NCBI GenBank assembly: GCA_035547055.1
Contig: DASZVN010000003.1
Location: forward strand, 1 to 29,495
DNA: 29,495 nt
Reading direction: 5' to 3'
Origin: DASZVN01 sp035547055
Lineage (GTDB): Bacteria > Pseudomonadota > Alphaproteobacteria > Rhizobiales > Methylopilaceae
A program made the translations under genes and the position numbers. The notes below the pieces were generated by a model. That model was given only the letters and a program-made list of their open reading frames with translations, made no database searches and was not told where the DNA came from. Each line of letters opens with the position of its first letter. The stretch's first letter is position 1. Of this stretch, positions 8,117 to 14,526 are shown piece after piece.

Positions 8117-8122
8117 TATACT
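8117..8122 (+). promoter_or_regulatory. Candidate -10 element giving a leaderless start
   Basis: TATACT, a near-consensus -10 hexamer, ends 6 bases before the ATG at 8129, and no Shine-Dalgarno-like sequence precedes that ATG. Transcription would begin at or within a base or two of the start codon. No convincing -35 hexamer is visible; the expected position lies in the right arm of the palindromic repeat. Confidence 0.3.
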
Positions 8123-8128
8123 CGCGGC

Positions 8129-8647
8129 ATGATCCTGGTCTGCCCGCTTTCGAAGCTCGCCGACACCGTTGCCCGGCACGGCGCGCGGCGGGTGATTTCC
8201 CTCCTCGGCGAGCCCGGCATGCTGATCCGGCCGCCGGGGATCGCCGCGGCGAACCATCTCTTCGTCCATGTCCATGACATCGACCAGCCGGGCGACGGCC
8301 AGATCCTCTGCGGGACCGGGCATGTCGAGGAGCTGCTCGGCTTCGTCCGCGGCTGGGACCGCCGGGCCCCGATGGTGGTGCATTGCTGGGCCGGCATCAG
8401 CCGCTCGACGGCGGTCGCCTTCCTCGCCGCCTGCGCGCTCCAGCCCGGCCGCGACGAGCGTGCCATCGCCGGCGAAATCCGCGCCGCCTCGCCGACCGCC
8501 TACCCTAACCGGCGCATCGTCGCCCTCGGCGACGAAATTCTCGGCCGCGGCGGCCGGATGAAGGCCGCGATCGAGGCGATCGGCCGCGGCCAGATCGCCA
8601 GCGAGGGCGTGCCGTTCGCCCTGCCGCTCGCGGAGGCCGCCGCCTGA
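8129..8647 (+). CDS. Protein tyrosine phosphatase-like protein (cysteine phosphatase fold)
   Basis: The 172-residue soluble protein carries the HCX5R phosphatase signature as HCWAGISRS (His85, Cys86, Arg92). An upstream acidic loop, HDIDQPGDG (Asp50/Asp52), would supply the general acid. The preceding RRVISLLGEP and following STAVAFLAACAL segments fit the strand-loop-helix core of the dual-specificity/tyrosine phosphatase superfamily. The usual reaction is hydrolysis of a phosphoester through a cysteinyl-phosphate intermediate. The substrate is unknown and could be a protein, a nucleotide or another small molecule. It ends 4 bases before the NadQ-like regulator gene on the same strand, so the two are probably co-transcribed. 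I recall this small phosphatase annotated as 'tyrosine phosphatase family protein' in Hyphomicrobiales. Confidence 0.75.
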   Translation: MILVCPLSKLADTVARHGARRVISLLGEPGMLIRPPGIAAANHLFVHVHDIDQPGDGQILCGTGHVEELLGFVRGWDRRAPMVVHCWAGISRSTAVAFLAACALQPGRDERAIAGEIRAASPTAYPNRRIVALGDEILGRGGRMKAAIEAIGRGQIASEGVPFALPLAEAAA

Positions 8648-8651
8648 TCCC

Positions 8652-9638
8652 ATGGCCGCGACGGCGATCGAGATCAACCTCACCGCCGCGATCGTCGCCG
8701 TCGAGCGCGACACGCCGCTGATCCTGGTGGCGGCGCGCGGGCCCGGCAGCGCCGAGGAGGCCGGCCTGCCCTCGGGGCCGTTCGACCCGCTGAGCCACCG
8801 CACCTTCGAGATCGGCCTCCGGGCCTGGGTGATCGAGCAGACCGCGCTCGACACCGGCTATGTCGAGCAGCTCTACACCTTCGGCGACCGCGGCCGGCAC
8901 ATGCGGCTCGGCGACGCCGGCCCGCACGTCGTCTCGGTCGGCTATCTCGCCCTGACCCGGCGTCCCGAGGACGGCGACGGCCTCGCCGCCGCCGGCGCCG
9001 GCTTCCGGCCCTGGTACCATTTCTTTCCCTGGGAGGACTGGCGGAAGGGCCGCCCGGCGATGCTCGACGAGGAGCTGCTGCCGCGCCTCGCCGCCTGGGC
9101 GGCGGAACCCGCCGGCCGCGGCGCCGAACGCCGGCCCGGGCGGCTGTCGCGGCTCCGCCTCGCCTTCGGCAGCGAGGCAGCCCCTTGGGACGAGGAGCGC
9201 GTGCTCGAACGCTACGAGCTGCTCTATGAGGCCGGCCTCGTCGCCGAGGCGGCGCGGGACGGCCGTCCCGGCGCCGCGCCCGACCCCGCGCGGCGGTTCG
9301 GCGAGCCGATGCGCTTCGACCATCGCCGCATTCTCGCGACCGCGATGGGGCGGCTCCGGGCCAAGCTGAAATACCGGCCGGTCGTGTTCGAGATGATCGC
9401 CGAGGAGTTCACCCTGACCGAGCTGCAGCGGACCGTCGAGGCGATCTCGGGCCGCCACCTCCACAAGGGGAATTTCCGCCGCCTGGTGGAAGCCGGCGCG
9501 CTGGTCGAGCCGACCGGCGCCACCGCAAACACCACCGGCGGCCGGCCGGCGCAGCTCTTCCGGTTCCGCCGCGAGGTCGTCGCCGAGCGCCCGGCCCCCG
9601 GCTTCCGCCTCGGCGGCACCCGCTTCGGCGTGGGATGA
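8652..9638 (+). CDS. nadQ: NAD biosynthesis regulator, Nudix-related (NadQ/COG4111-like)
   Basis: The protein is 328 residues. The N-terminal 150 or so form a Nudix-like fold (NLTAAIVAVERDTPLILVAAR, YVEQLYTFGDRGRHMR, VVSVGYLAL), and the C-terminal 110 or so a winged-helix domain (MRFDHRRILATAMGRLRAKLKYRPVVF..., ending near TTGGRPAQLFRFR). The catalytic Nudix box is degenerate: the expected REUXEE stretch reads RAWVIEQ, so hydrolase activity is unlikely and a ligand-sensing role is favoured. This layout matches alphaproteobacterial NadQ, a repressor of NAD biosynthesis genes, as opposed to the shorter NrtR. No NAD gene is in this window, so its targets are elsewhere. The gene follows the phosphatase-like gene after 4 bases, with GGAGG about 15 bases upstream of the ATG. 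It ends one base short of the convergent egtD stop. Confidence 0.72.
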   Translation: MAATAIEINLTAAIVAVERDTPLILVAARGPGSAEEAGLPSGPFDPLSHRTFEIGLRAWVIEQTALDTGYVEQLYTFGDRGRHMRLGDAGPHVVSVGYLALTRRPEDGDGLAAAGAGFRPWYHFFPWEDWRKGRPAMLDEELLPRLAAWAAEPAGRGAERRPGRLSRLRLAFGSEAAPWDEERVLERYELLYEAGLVAEAARDGRPGAAPDPARRFGEPMRFDHRRILATAMGRLRAKLKYRPVVFEMIAEEFTLTELQRTVEAISGRHLHKGNFRRLVEAGALVEPTGATANTTGGRPAQLFRFRREVVAERPAPGFRLGGTRFGVG

Positions 9639-9639
9639 A

Positions 9640-10596
9640 CTACCCTGCGGCGTAGGTCAGGGCGTGGACGGAAAACAGGCTGCCCGCATCGAGCCAGACC
9701 GCCTTGGCGCGCCAGCCCGCCTCCGCGGCGAGAGCGCGAAAGCCGTCCACGGTGTATTTGTAGCTGCTCTCGGTATGGATGATCTCGCCGGCGGCGAAGC
9801 GGAAGGTGCGGCCGGCCAGGCGCACCTCCTGGCGGCGGCGGCTGACGAGGTGCATTTCGACCCGGCCGCGCTGGGCGTCGTAGACCGCGCGATGGGTGAA
9901 GCCGTCGAGGTCGAAATCGGCGTCGAGCTCGCGGTTGGCGCGGACCAGGAGGTTGCGGTTGAAGGCGGCGGTGACGCCGGCGGTGTCGTCGTAGGCGGCC
10001 TCGAGGGTCGCGGCGTCCTTGCGGAGGTCGATGCCGATGACGAGCGTCGCCCCCGGCGTCAGCATCCGGCCGACATGGCCGAGGAAGGCGGCGGCGTCCG
10101 GCGGATCGAAATTGCCGATGGTCGAGCCCGGGAAGAAGCCGGCCAGCGGCTTGCCCAGGGTCTCCGGCGGCAGCGCGAACGGCTTGGTGAAATCGGCCGC
10201 GACCGGCAGCACCTTCAAGCCCGGCTTGGCCCGCCTGAGCCGCGCTGCCTCACCGGCCAGGAACTCCGCCGAGATGTCGACCGGGACGTAGCCCGCGACG
10301 TTCCGCAGATGGTCCAGCACGAGCCGCGCCTTGGTGCTCGCGCCGGCGCCGAACTCGACCAGGAAGGCGCCGGCCGGCACGGCCGCCGCGATCGCCTCGG
10401 CGTGATCCTCCAGGATCTCGAGCTCAGCCCGGGTCGGGTAATATTCGGCGACCCGGGTGATCTCCTCGAACAGCTCCGAGCCGGCGCGGTCGTAGAACCA
10501 TTTCGGCGGCGTCCGTTTCGGGGTCTGGGCGAGCCCGCTGACGAGGTCGCGGGCAAACTGCTCGGCTTCCGTGGCGGACGCGGCACGCGGTTTCAT
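9640..10596 (-). CDS. egtD: L-histidine N(alpha)-methyltransferase EgtD
   Basis: The 318-residue SAM-dependent enzyme trimethylates histidine to hercynine, the first step of ergothioneine synthesis. Family hallmarks are TPPKWFYDRAGSELFEEITRV followed by EYYPTRAE near the N-terminus, LVEFGAGASTKARLVLD for the SAM site, YVPVDIS, FFPGSTIGNFDP, GIDLRKD, and the C-terminal IHTESSYKYTVDGF, which helps bind histidine. Length matches the family (about 320). The ATG at 10596 has GAGG six bases upstream. Although the frame stays open far upstream, the protein similarity begins here. The gene lies 44 bases downstream of egtB on the same strand, so the pair is almost certainly one operon. Confidence 0.93.
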   Translation of the reverse strand: MKPRAASATEAEQFARDLVSGLAQTPKRTPPKWFYDRAGSELFEEITRVAEYYPTRAELEILEDHAEAIAAAVPAGAFLVEFGAGASTKARLVLDHLRNVAGYVPVDISAEFLAGEAARLRRAKPGLKVLPVAADFTKPFALPPETLGKPLAGFFPGSTIGNFDPPDAAAFLGHVGRMLTPGATLVIGIDLRKDAATLEAAYDDTAGVTAAFNRNLLVRANRELDADFDLDGFTHRAVYDAQRGRVEMHLVSRRRQEVRLAGRTFRFAAGEIIHTESSYKYTVDGFRALAAEAGWRAKAVWLDAGSLFSVHALTYAAG

Positions 10597-10640
10597 GCGG
10601 AACCTCGAAATGGGCTGGTAGGCCGGGGCGGCGGAACGCG

Positions 10641-11912
10641 TCAGGCAGGATAGGAAGACAGGCGGAGCCCCGAGAATTGCCAACGCTGGTGGGGATAGAA
10701 AAAGTTCCGGTAGCTCACGCGGGCGTGACCCGGCGGCGTCGCCGCCGAGGAGCCGCGCAGCACCATCTGGTTGACCATGAACTTGCCGTTGTATTCTCCG
10801 AGCGCGCCGTCGGCCGCGCGGTAGCGCGGATAGGCGGCGTAGGCGCTCCGCGTCCACTGCCAGACCAAGCCGAAGGCGTCGGCGAGGCCGCCGGCGCGGG
10901 CCGCCGCCTCCCACTCGAACTCGGTCGGAAGCTCGCGCCCCGCCCAGCGGGCGAACGCATCGGCCTCGTAATAGCTGACGTGGCAGACCGGCGCCGCCGG
11001 ATCGACCGGGAGGCGCCCGGCCGGGGTCAGCACGGTCCAGCCGTGCTTGCCGTCCTCCCAGTAGCCGGGCGCGCGCCAGCCTTCGCGCTTCGCCGCCCCC
11101 CAGCCGTCGGAGAGCCACAGCGCCGGCTTGTCGTAGCCGCCGTCGGCCATGAAGGCGAGCCAGTCGGCATTGGTGACGAGGCCGGCCGCGACGTCGACCC
11201 GCTCGATCAGGGCGCTGTGGGCCGGGCCTTCGTTGTCGAACGAGAAGCCTCCGCCGCGATGGCCGATCTCGACGACGCCCCCCGAAAGCCGGACGTCCCG
11301 GGCCGGCACGTTCGCCGGCGCCATCCACCACGCCGGATCGTAGGCGGGATGGATCGGGTTCAGCGAAAAGGCGTGGAGGATGTCGGTGACGAGGAGCTCC
11401 TGGTGCTGCTGCTCGTGGTGCAGGCCGATCTCCAGGACCTCGAACAGGCGCGGCTCGGCGGCCGGACTGCGCGCCGCGATCAGGCGCTCGATCGCGTGAT
11501 CGACGTGGAGGCGATAGGCGGTGATTTCCGCCGCGGTCGGGCGGGTCAGAAGGCCGCGCTCGGCCCGCGCCATCCGGACGCCCACCGCCTCGTAATAGGA
11601 GTTGAACAGGAAGCCGAAGCTGTCGTCGAAGGTGCGGTAGCGCCGCAGATACGGCTTGAGGAGAAAGGTTTCGAAGAACCAGGTGGTGTGGGCGCGGTGC
11701 CATTTCGCCGGGCTGGCGTCGGGCATCGACTGCACGGTCTGGTCGGATTCCGACAGCGGCGCCGCCCGGCGCTCGGTCTCGGCGCGGACGAGGCGATAGG
11801 CGGCGAGCCAGGATTGCGGGTCGCTCCGATCGAGCGGGAAGCTCGCGGGCGGGGCCGCGACAGGCTCCTTGTCGACGCGCACGCGGCGGGCGAACGTCAC
11901 GATCTCGGACAT
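10641..11912 (-). CDS. egtB: Ergothioneine biosynthesis sulfoxide synthase EgtB
   Basis: This is a 423-residue non-haem iron enzyme that couples hercynine with a thiol donor (cysteine or gamma-glutamylcysteine) using O2, giving a sulfoxide. The N-terminal DinB-like domain carries the iron ligands: WHRAHTTWFFETF (His72) and the HX3HXE motif in HHEQQHQE (His166, His170). The C-terminal formylglycine-generating-enzyme-like domain shows ELPTEFEWEAAARAG and ends RNFFYPHQRWQFSGLRL. The ATG at 11912 is preceded by GGAAG. An upstream extension to 12026 is possible but lacks family similarity. It precedes egtD in the same operon. No egtC amidohydrolase or egtE lyase is adjacent, so the C-S lyase step must be supplied elsewhere. 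Which thiol donor is used cannot be read from the sequence. Confidence 0.92.
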   Translation of the reverse strand: MSEIVTFARRVRVDKEPVAAPPASFPLDRSDPQSWLAAYRLVRAETERRAAPLSESDQTVQSMPDASPAKWHRAHTTWFFETFLLKPYLRRYRTFDDSFGFLFNSYYEAVGVRMARAERGLLTRPTAAEITAYRLHVDHAIERLIAARSPAAEPRLFEVLEIGLHHEQQHQELLVTDILHAFSLNPIHPAYDPAWWMAPANVPARDVRLSGGVVEIGHRGGGFSFDNEGPAHSALIERVDVAAGLVTNADWLAFMADGGYDKPALWLSDGWGAAKREGWRAPGYWEDGKHGWTVLTPAGRLPVDPAAPVCHVSYYEADAFARWAGRELPTEFEWEAAARAGGLADAFGLVWQWTRSAYAAYPRYRAADGALGEYNGKFMVNQMVLRGSSAATPPGHARVSYRNFFYPHQRWQFSGLRLSSYPA

Positions 11913-11947
11913 GGTGCTTCCGGTCCAATTCCCTTCCAAAATAATGG

Positions 11948-11961
11948 GATCGGCGCCGATC
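11948..11961. repeat. Perfect 14-bp palindrome between mobB and egtB
   Basis: GATCGGCGCCGATC is a perfect palindrome located 36 bases upstream of the egtB start and 24 bases beyond the mobB stop. On the minus strand it is followed by CCATTATTTTGG, a T-rich stretch. It could be an operator for egtBD or part of a weak terminator after mobB. A chance palindrome in GC-rich DNA is also possible. Confidence 0.35.
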
Positions 11962-11985
11962 GCTACCCCCCGCGCGCAATACAGC

Positions 11986-12543
11986 TCATCCGCCGGCTCG
12001 CCCGAGCCGCCCCAGAACCGCCGCAACCGGCTCGGCCCTGCCGAGGACGAGCGCCGTCACCGCGTCGAGATCGCCAAGATCGACCACCGGGATCGCCAGC
12101 CCGGGAAGCGACCGGTCGCTCGCGACCGCGACGATGGTCGGGTCGCCCGGATAGAGCGGCGGCGTGCCGGACTCGGCCCTGACGATCTCGATCTTGGGCA
12201 GGGGATCGCGCTTGAAGCCCTCGACCAGGACGAGATCGCACGGGCTCAGGCGGCGAAGCAGCTCGCCGAGGCCGGGCTCGGCCTCTTCGGTGCCGAGCTC
12301 GTGCATCAGGACCCAGCGCCGCGACGAGGCCACCAGCACCTCCTGCGCGCCGGCCTTGCGGTGGACCCAGGAATCCTTGCCCGGCTTGTCGACGTCGAAG
12401 CCATGGTGGGCGTGCTTGATGGTCGAGACGCGGAGGCCGCGCGCGACCAGCGCCGGCAGCAGCCGCGCGATCAGCGTCGTCTTGCCGGCCCCGCTCCACC
12501 CGGCGAAGCCGATGGCGCGCGTCTCCGGCGCGGTCGTCTCCAT
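11986..12543 (-). CDS. mobB: Molybdopterin-guanine dinucleotide biosynthesis adaptor MobB
   Basis: The 185-residue P-loop GTP-binding protein assists MobA in attaching GMP to molybdopterin to form MGD/bis-MGD. It begins with IGFAGWSGAGKTTLIARLLPAL (Walker A GWSGAGKT, residues 15-22), followed by VSTIKHAHHGFDVDKPGKDSW and HRKAG, both hallmarks of MobB, then LVLVEGFKRDPLPKIEI (Walker B-like). I prefer the ATG at 12543, with AAGGG about 10 bases upstream and 10 residues before the first conserved strand. A GTG at 12585 would add 14 residues of no obvious value. mobA is on the same strand beyond the oppositely oriented tusA-like gene, so the two mob genes are close but probably not one transcript. 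Confidence 0.9.
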   Translation of the reverse strand: METTAPETRAIGFAGWSGAGKTTLIARLLPALVARGLRVSTIKHAHHGFDVDKPGKDSWVHRKAGAQEVLVASSRRWVLMHELGTEEAEPGLGELLRRLSPCDLVLVEGFKRDPLPKIEIVRAESGTPPLYPGDPTIVAVASDRSLPGLAIPVVDLGDLDAVTALVLGRAEPVAAVLGRLGRAGG

Positions 12544-12633
12544 GATGCCGGCGCCCTTCGTGACGGCGCCGTCGTCCGTCGACACGCCGCGGCCGATCGC
12601 ATATCAGGGGCCGCCCGCCGCCGACAACCGCCG

Positions 12634-12858
12634 ATGACCGACCGCCTGCTGCCGCTCCACGGGTTGAAATGCCCGCTGCCAGCCCTCTATGTCCGCCGCG
12701 CGCTTCGCCGCGCCGCCGCCGGAACGCGGCTCACCGTCGAGTGCACCGACCCGCTGGCCGCGATCGACATCCCGAACCTCGTGCGCGAGACCGGCGACGT
12801 GCTGGAAGCGCAGACGATTCTCGGCGAGGTCACGACCTTCGTCATCCGCAAGGCGTAG
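12634..12858 (+). CDS. tusA: TusA family sulfur carrier protein
   Basis: This is a small 74-residue protein with the diagnostic LKCPLP motif (Cys13-Pro-Leu-Pro16). Its conserved cysteine carries persulfide sulfur in the TusA/SirA family. The rest (RLTVECTDPLAAIDIPNLVRETGD...) fits the two-layer alpha/beta fold. TusA proteins pass sulfur to tRNA thiolation, dissimilatory sulfur oxidation or molybdoenzyme maturation. The ATG at 12634 is 90 bases from the divergent mobB start. Its place between mobB and mobA makes a role in supplying sulfur for molybdenum cofactor or formate dehydrogenase (FdhD-type) sulfuration attractive, but this is inference from context. It is too small to distinguish paralogues of the family with certainty. 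Confidence 0.85.
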   Translation: MTDRLLPLHGLKCPLPALYVRRALRRAAAGTRLTVECTDPLAAIDIPNLVRETGDVLEAQTILGEVTTFVIRKA

Positions 12859-12870
12859 GCGGGACTTCTT

Positions 12871-12937
12871 GTTGGGTGGGCAAGCGCCGCCTGCCCACGA
12901 CGTGGTCATCGGCGTTGCCGATGCCTGCCCTACGAGG
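12871..12937. repeat. Palindromic intergenic repeat, GTGGGC/GCCCAC family (copy 2)
   Basis: GTTGGGTGGGCA at the left pairs with TGCCCAC (12876-12882 with 12892-12898). A second perfect hairpin follows, CATCGGC-GTT-GCCGATG (12907-12923), then TGCCCTACGAGG. The right end overlaps the mobA 3' end: read on the minus strand, CGTAGGGC contains the TAG stop of mobA (12930-12932). The element fills the convergent gap between the tusA-like gene and mobA. Confidence 0.65.
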
Positions 12938-13535
12938 CCAGTGCCGCCTCGGCGGCGGCCAGATCGGCGGGCGTGTTGACGTTGAGGAACGGGTCGCGCG
13001 GCGCCGTTGGCCACTCCACCACGGCGAGGCGATGGCGGGCGGCAAACTCCTCGACCTTGCGCTCGCCCGCCGCCAGCGCCGCCCGCAACCCCGCGCGCAG
13101 TTCCACCGGCCACAGCGCGATCACCGGATGGCGCCGCCCGGCCGAGGCGGCCATGGCGATCGCCGCCTTCTCCGCCTGCCGTGCCGTCAGCAGTCGCGCG
13201 ACCAGATCGTCTGGCAAGAAAGGGGCATCTGCGGGAACGCTAAGAACCAAGGCGAAAGGCGGAACGGCCGCGGCTGCCGCGTCGAGGCCGGCCAGGATAC
13301 CCGCGAGCGGGCCCGGGAAGCCCGCCATCGCATCGGCCACGACGGGCACGCCGAACGTGGCGAAACGCGCGGGATCGCCGCCCGCGCTGATCGCGAGCAC
13401 CGGGCATTGCGGCGCCAGCCGCGCCAGCACGTGGGCGATCAGCGGCCGGCCGCCGAGCGGCATGAACGCCTTGTCGGCGCCGCCCATCCGCCGCCCCTGC
13501 CCGCCCGCCAGCACCACCGCCGCGATCCGCTCCAT
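12930..13535 (-). CDS. mobA: Molybdenum cofactor guanylyltransferase MobA
   Basis: The 201-residue nucleotidyltransferase transfers GMP from GTP to Mo-molybdopterin, giving the MGD cofactor used by DMSO-reductase-family enzymes. It shows the N-terminal GTP-binding signature LAGGQGRRMGGADKAF (residues 9-24) with LGGRPLIAHVLARL, then PVVADAMAGFPGPLAGILAGL, SVPADAPFLP (Mg-binding aspartate), RRHPVIALWP and FLNVNTPADL, all in the order expected for MobA. The ATG at 13535 has a strong GGGGAGGG site just upstream. The final codons run into the palindromic repeat, which provides the TAG. It is divergent from prmA, with 44 bases between the two starts. Confidence 0.93.
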   Translation of the reverse strand: MERIAAVVLAGGQGRRMGGADKAFMPLGGRPLIAHVLARLAPQCPVLAISAGGDPARFATFGVPVVADAMAGFPGPLAGILAGLDAAAAAVPPFALVLSVPADAPFLPDDLVARLLTARQAEKAAIAMAASAGRRHPVIALWPVELRAGLRAALAAGERKVEEFAARHRLAVVEWPTAPRDPFLNVNTPADLAAAEAALAS

Positions 13536-13579
13536 CCGGCCCTCCCCAACCGCGCGGGCAAGCTATATCACCCTCCGCC

Positions 13580-14485
13580 ATGCCGACCGCCGCCCTTCGC
13601 ATCGTCGCTCCGCTCGCCGAAATCGAGCGCCTTGCCGCCCTCGCCGAGGCGGCGCTGCCCGACGTCCCTGTGGGGCTGAACGACCTCAACGACGGGCGCT
13701 GGACGCTCGACCTGTTCGGCCCGCCCGGCGGCGCGCCAGAACGCCTGGTCGCGGCCGTTCGCGCGGCCTTCGGCGCTGCGCTCGACGGCCACGCCGTCGA
13801 AACCCGCGTCATCGCCGACGCGGACTGGGTCGCACAGAGCCTGGCCGGGCTCGATCCCGTCCGGGCCGGGCGCTTCTTCGTCCATGGCGTCCACGACCGG
13901 CTGCGCGTGCCCACCAACGCGATCGGGATCCAGGTCGAGGCTGCGCTCGCCTTCGGCACCGGCCATCACGGCACGACCAAGGGATGCCTGCTGGCCTTCG
14001 AACGCCTGCTGAGACGGCAGCGGCCGCGCCTCGTGCTCGACGTCGGGACCGGGACGGGCGTCCTCGCCATCGCCGCCGCCAAGGCGCTGACGCGCCCGGT
14101 GCTGGCGAGCGACATCGACCCGGTCGCCGTCCACATCGCCCGCGAGAACGCCGCGCTGAACCGGGTCGCCCATCGGGTCCGTGCGGTCGAGGCGATCGGC
14201 GTCCGCCATCCCGCCATCGCGAGCGGTGCGCCCTACGACCTCGTCTTCGCCAACATCCTGGCGGGCCCGCTGATCGCGCTGGCGCCGATGCTCGCCCCGC
14301 TCGTGGCCCCGGCCGGCCGCCTGATCCTGTCGGGCCTGCTGGCCCGCCAGGAGCGCGAGGTCCGCGCCGCCTACCGCGCCCGCGGGCTCGTGCTGCGGAG
14401 CCGCATCCTCATCGACGAATGGGCGACGCTGACGCTTGCCTGTCCGTCATGGCCGGGCTCGTCCCGGCGATCCACGACGTCGTAG
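13580..14485 (+). CDS. prmA: Ribosomal protein L11 methyltransferase PrmA
   Basis: The 301-residue SAM-dependent methyltransferase modifies ribosomal protein L11 (N-terminal amine and lysines). It has an N-terminal L11-binding domain (residues 1 to about 100), then IQVEAALAFGTGHHGTTKGCL, the SAM motif DVGTGTGVLAIAAAK (from Asp154), ASDIDPVAV and the catalytic-loop motif NILAGPL (225-231), ending near EWATLTLA. The last 14 or so residues (CPSWPGSSRRSTTS) have no family counterpart that I know. They are encoded by an intergenic repeat starting at 14444, which also supplies the TAG stop. A TATATC box 10 bases before the ATG and the lack of a Shine-Dalgarno sequence suggest a very short leader. 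Confidence 0.92.
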   Translation: MPTAALRIVAPLAEIERLAALAEAALPDVPVGLNDLNDGRWTLDLFGPPGGAPERLVAAVRAAFGAALDGHAVETRVIADADWVAQSLAGLDPVRAGRFFVHGVHDRLRVPTNAIGIQVEAALAFGTGHHGTTKGCLLAFERLLRRQRPRLVLDVGTGTGVLAIAAAKALTRPVLASDIDPVAVHIARENAALNRVAHRVRAVEAIGVRHPAIASGAPYDLVFANILAGPLIALAPMLAPLVAPAGRLILSGLLARQEREVRAAYRARGLVLRSRILIDEWATLTLACPSWPGSSRRSTTS

Positions 14486-14516
14486 GGTGGGCGCGCGAGC
14501 CGATGCCCACCCAACG
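14444..14516. repeat. Composite repeat: CGTCATGGCCGGGC element plus GTAGGGTGGGC palindrome (copy 3)
   Basis: The left part, starting CCGTCATGGCCGGGCTCG, forms a hairpin GCCGGG (14452-14457) / CCCGGC (14463-14468) and continues CGATCCACGACG. This matches a sequence I know as extremely common in Bradyrhizobium-like genomes (its forward reading frame spells MAGLVPAIHDV). The right part is a perfect 8-bp palindrome GGGTGGGC (14485-14492) / GCCCACCC (14505-14512). The element lies between the convergent prmA and MFS genes and encodes the prmA C-terminus and stop codon. Confidence 0.7.
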
Positions 14517-14526
14517 AGATCGTGGC

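Noticed and set aside
9640..11979. Single minus-strand frame spanning egtD and much of egtB, suggesting an EgtB-EgtD fusion
   Set aside because: The upstream part is out of frame with the real EgtB protein. EgtB has its own stop at 10641 and EgtD its own start and ribosome-binding site at 10596, so this is two genes.
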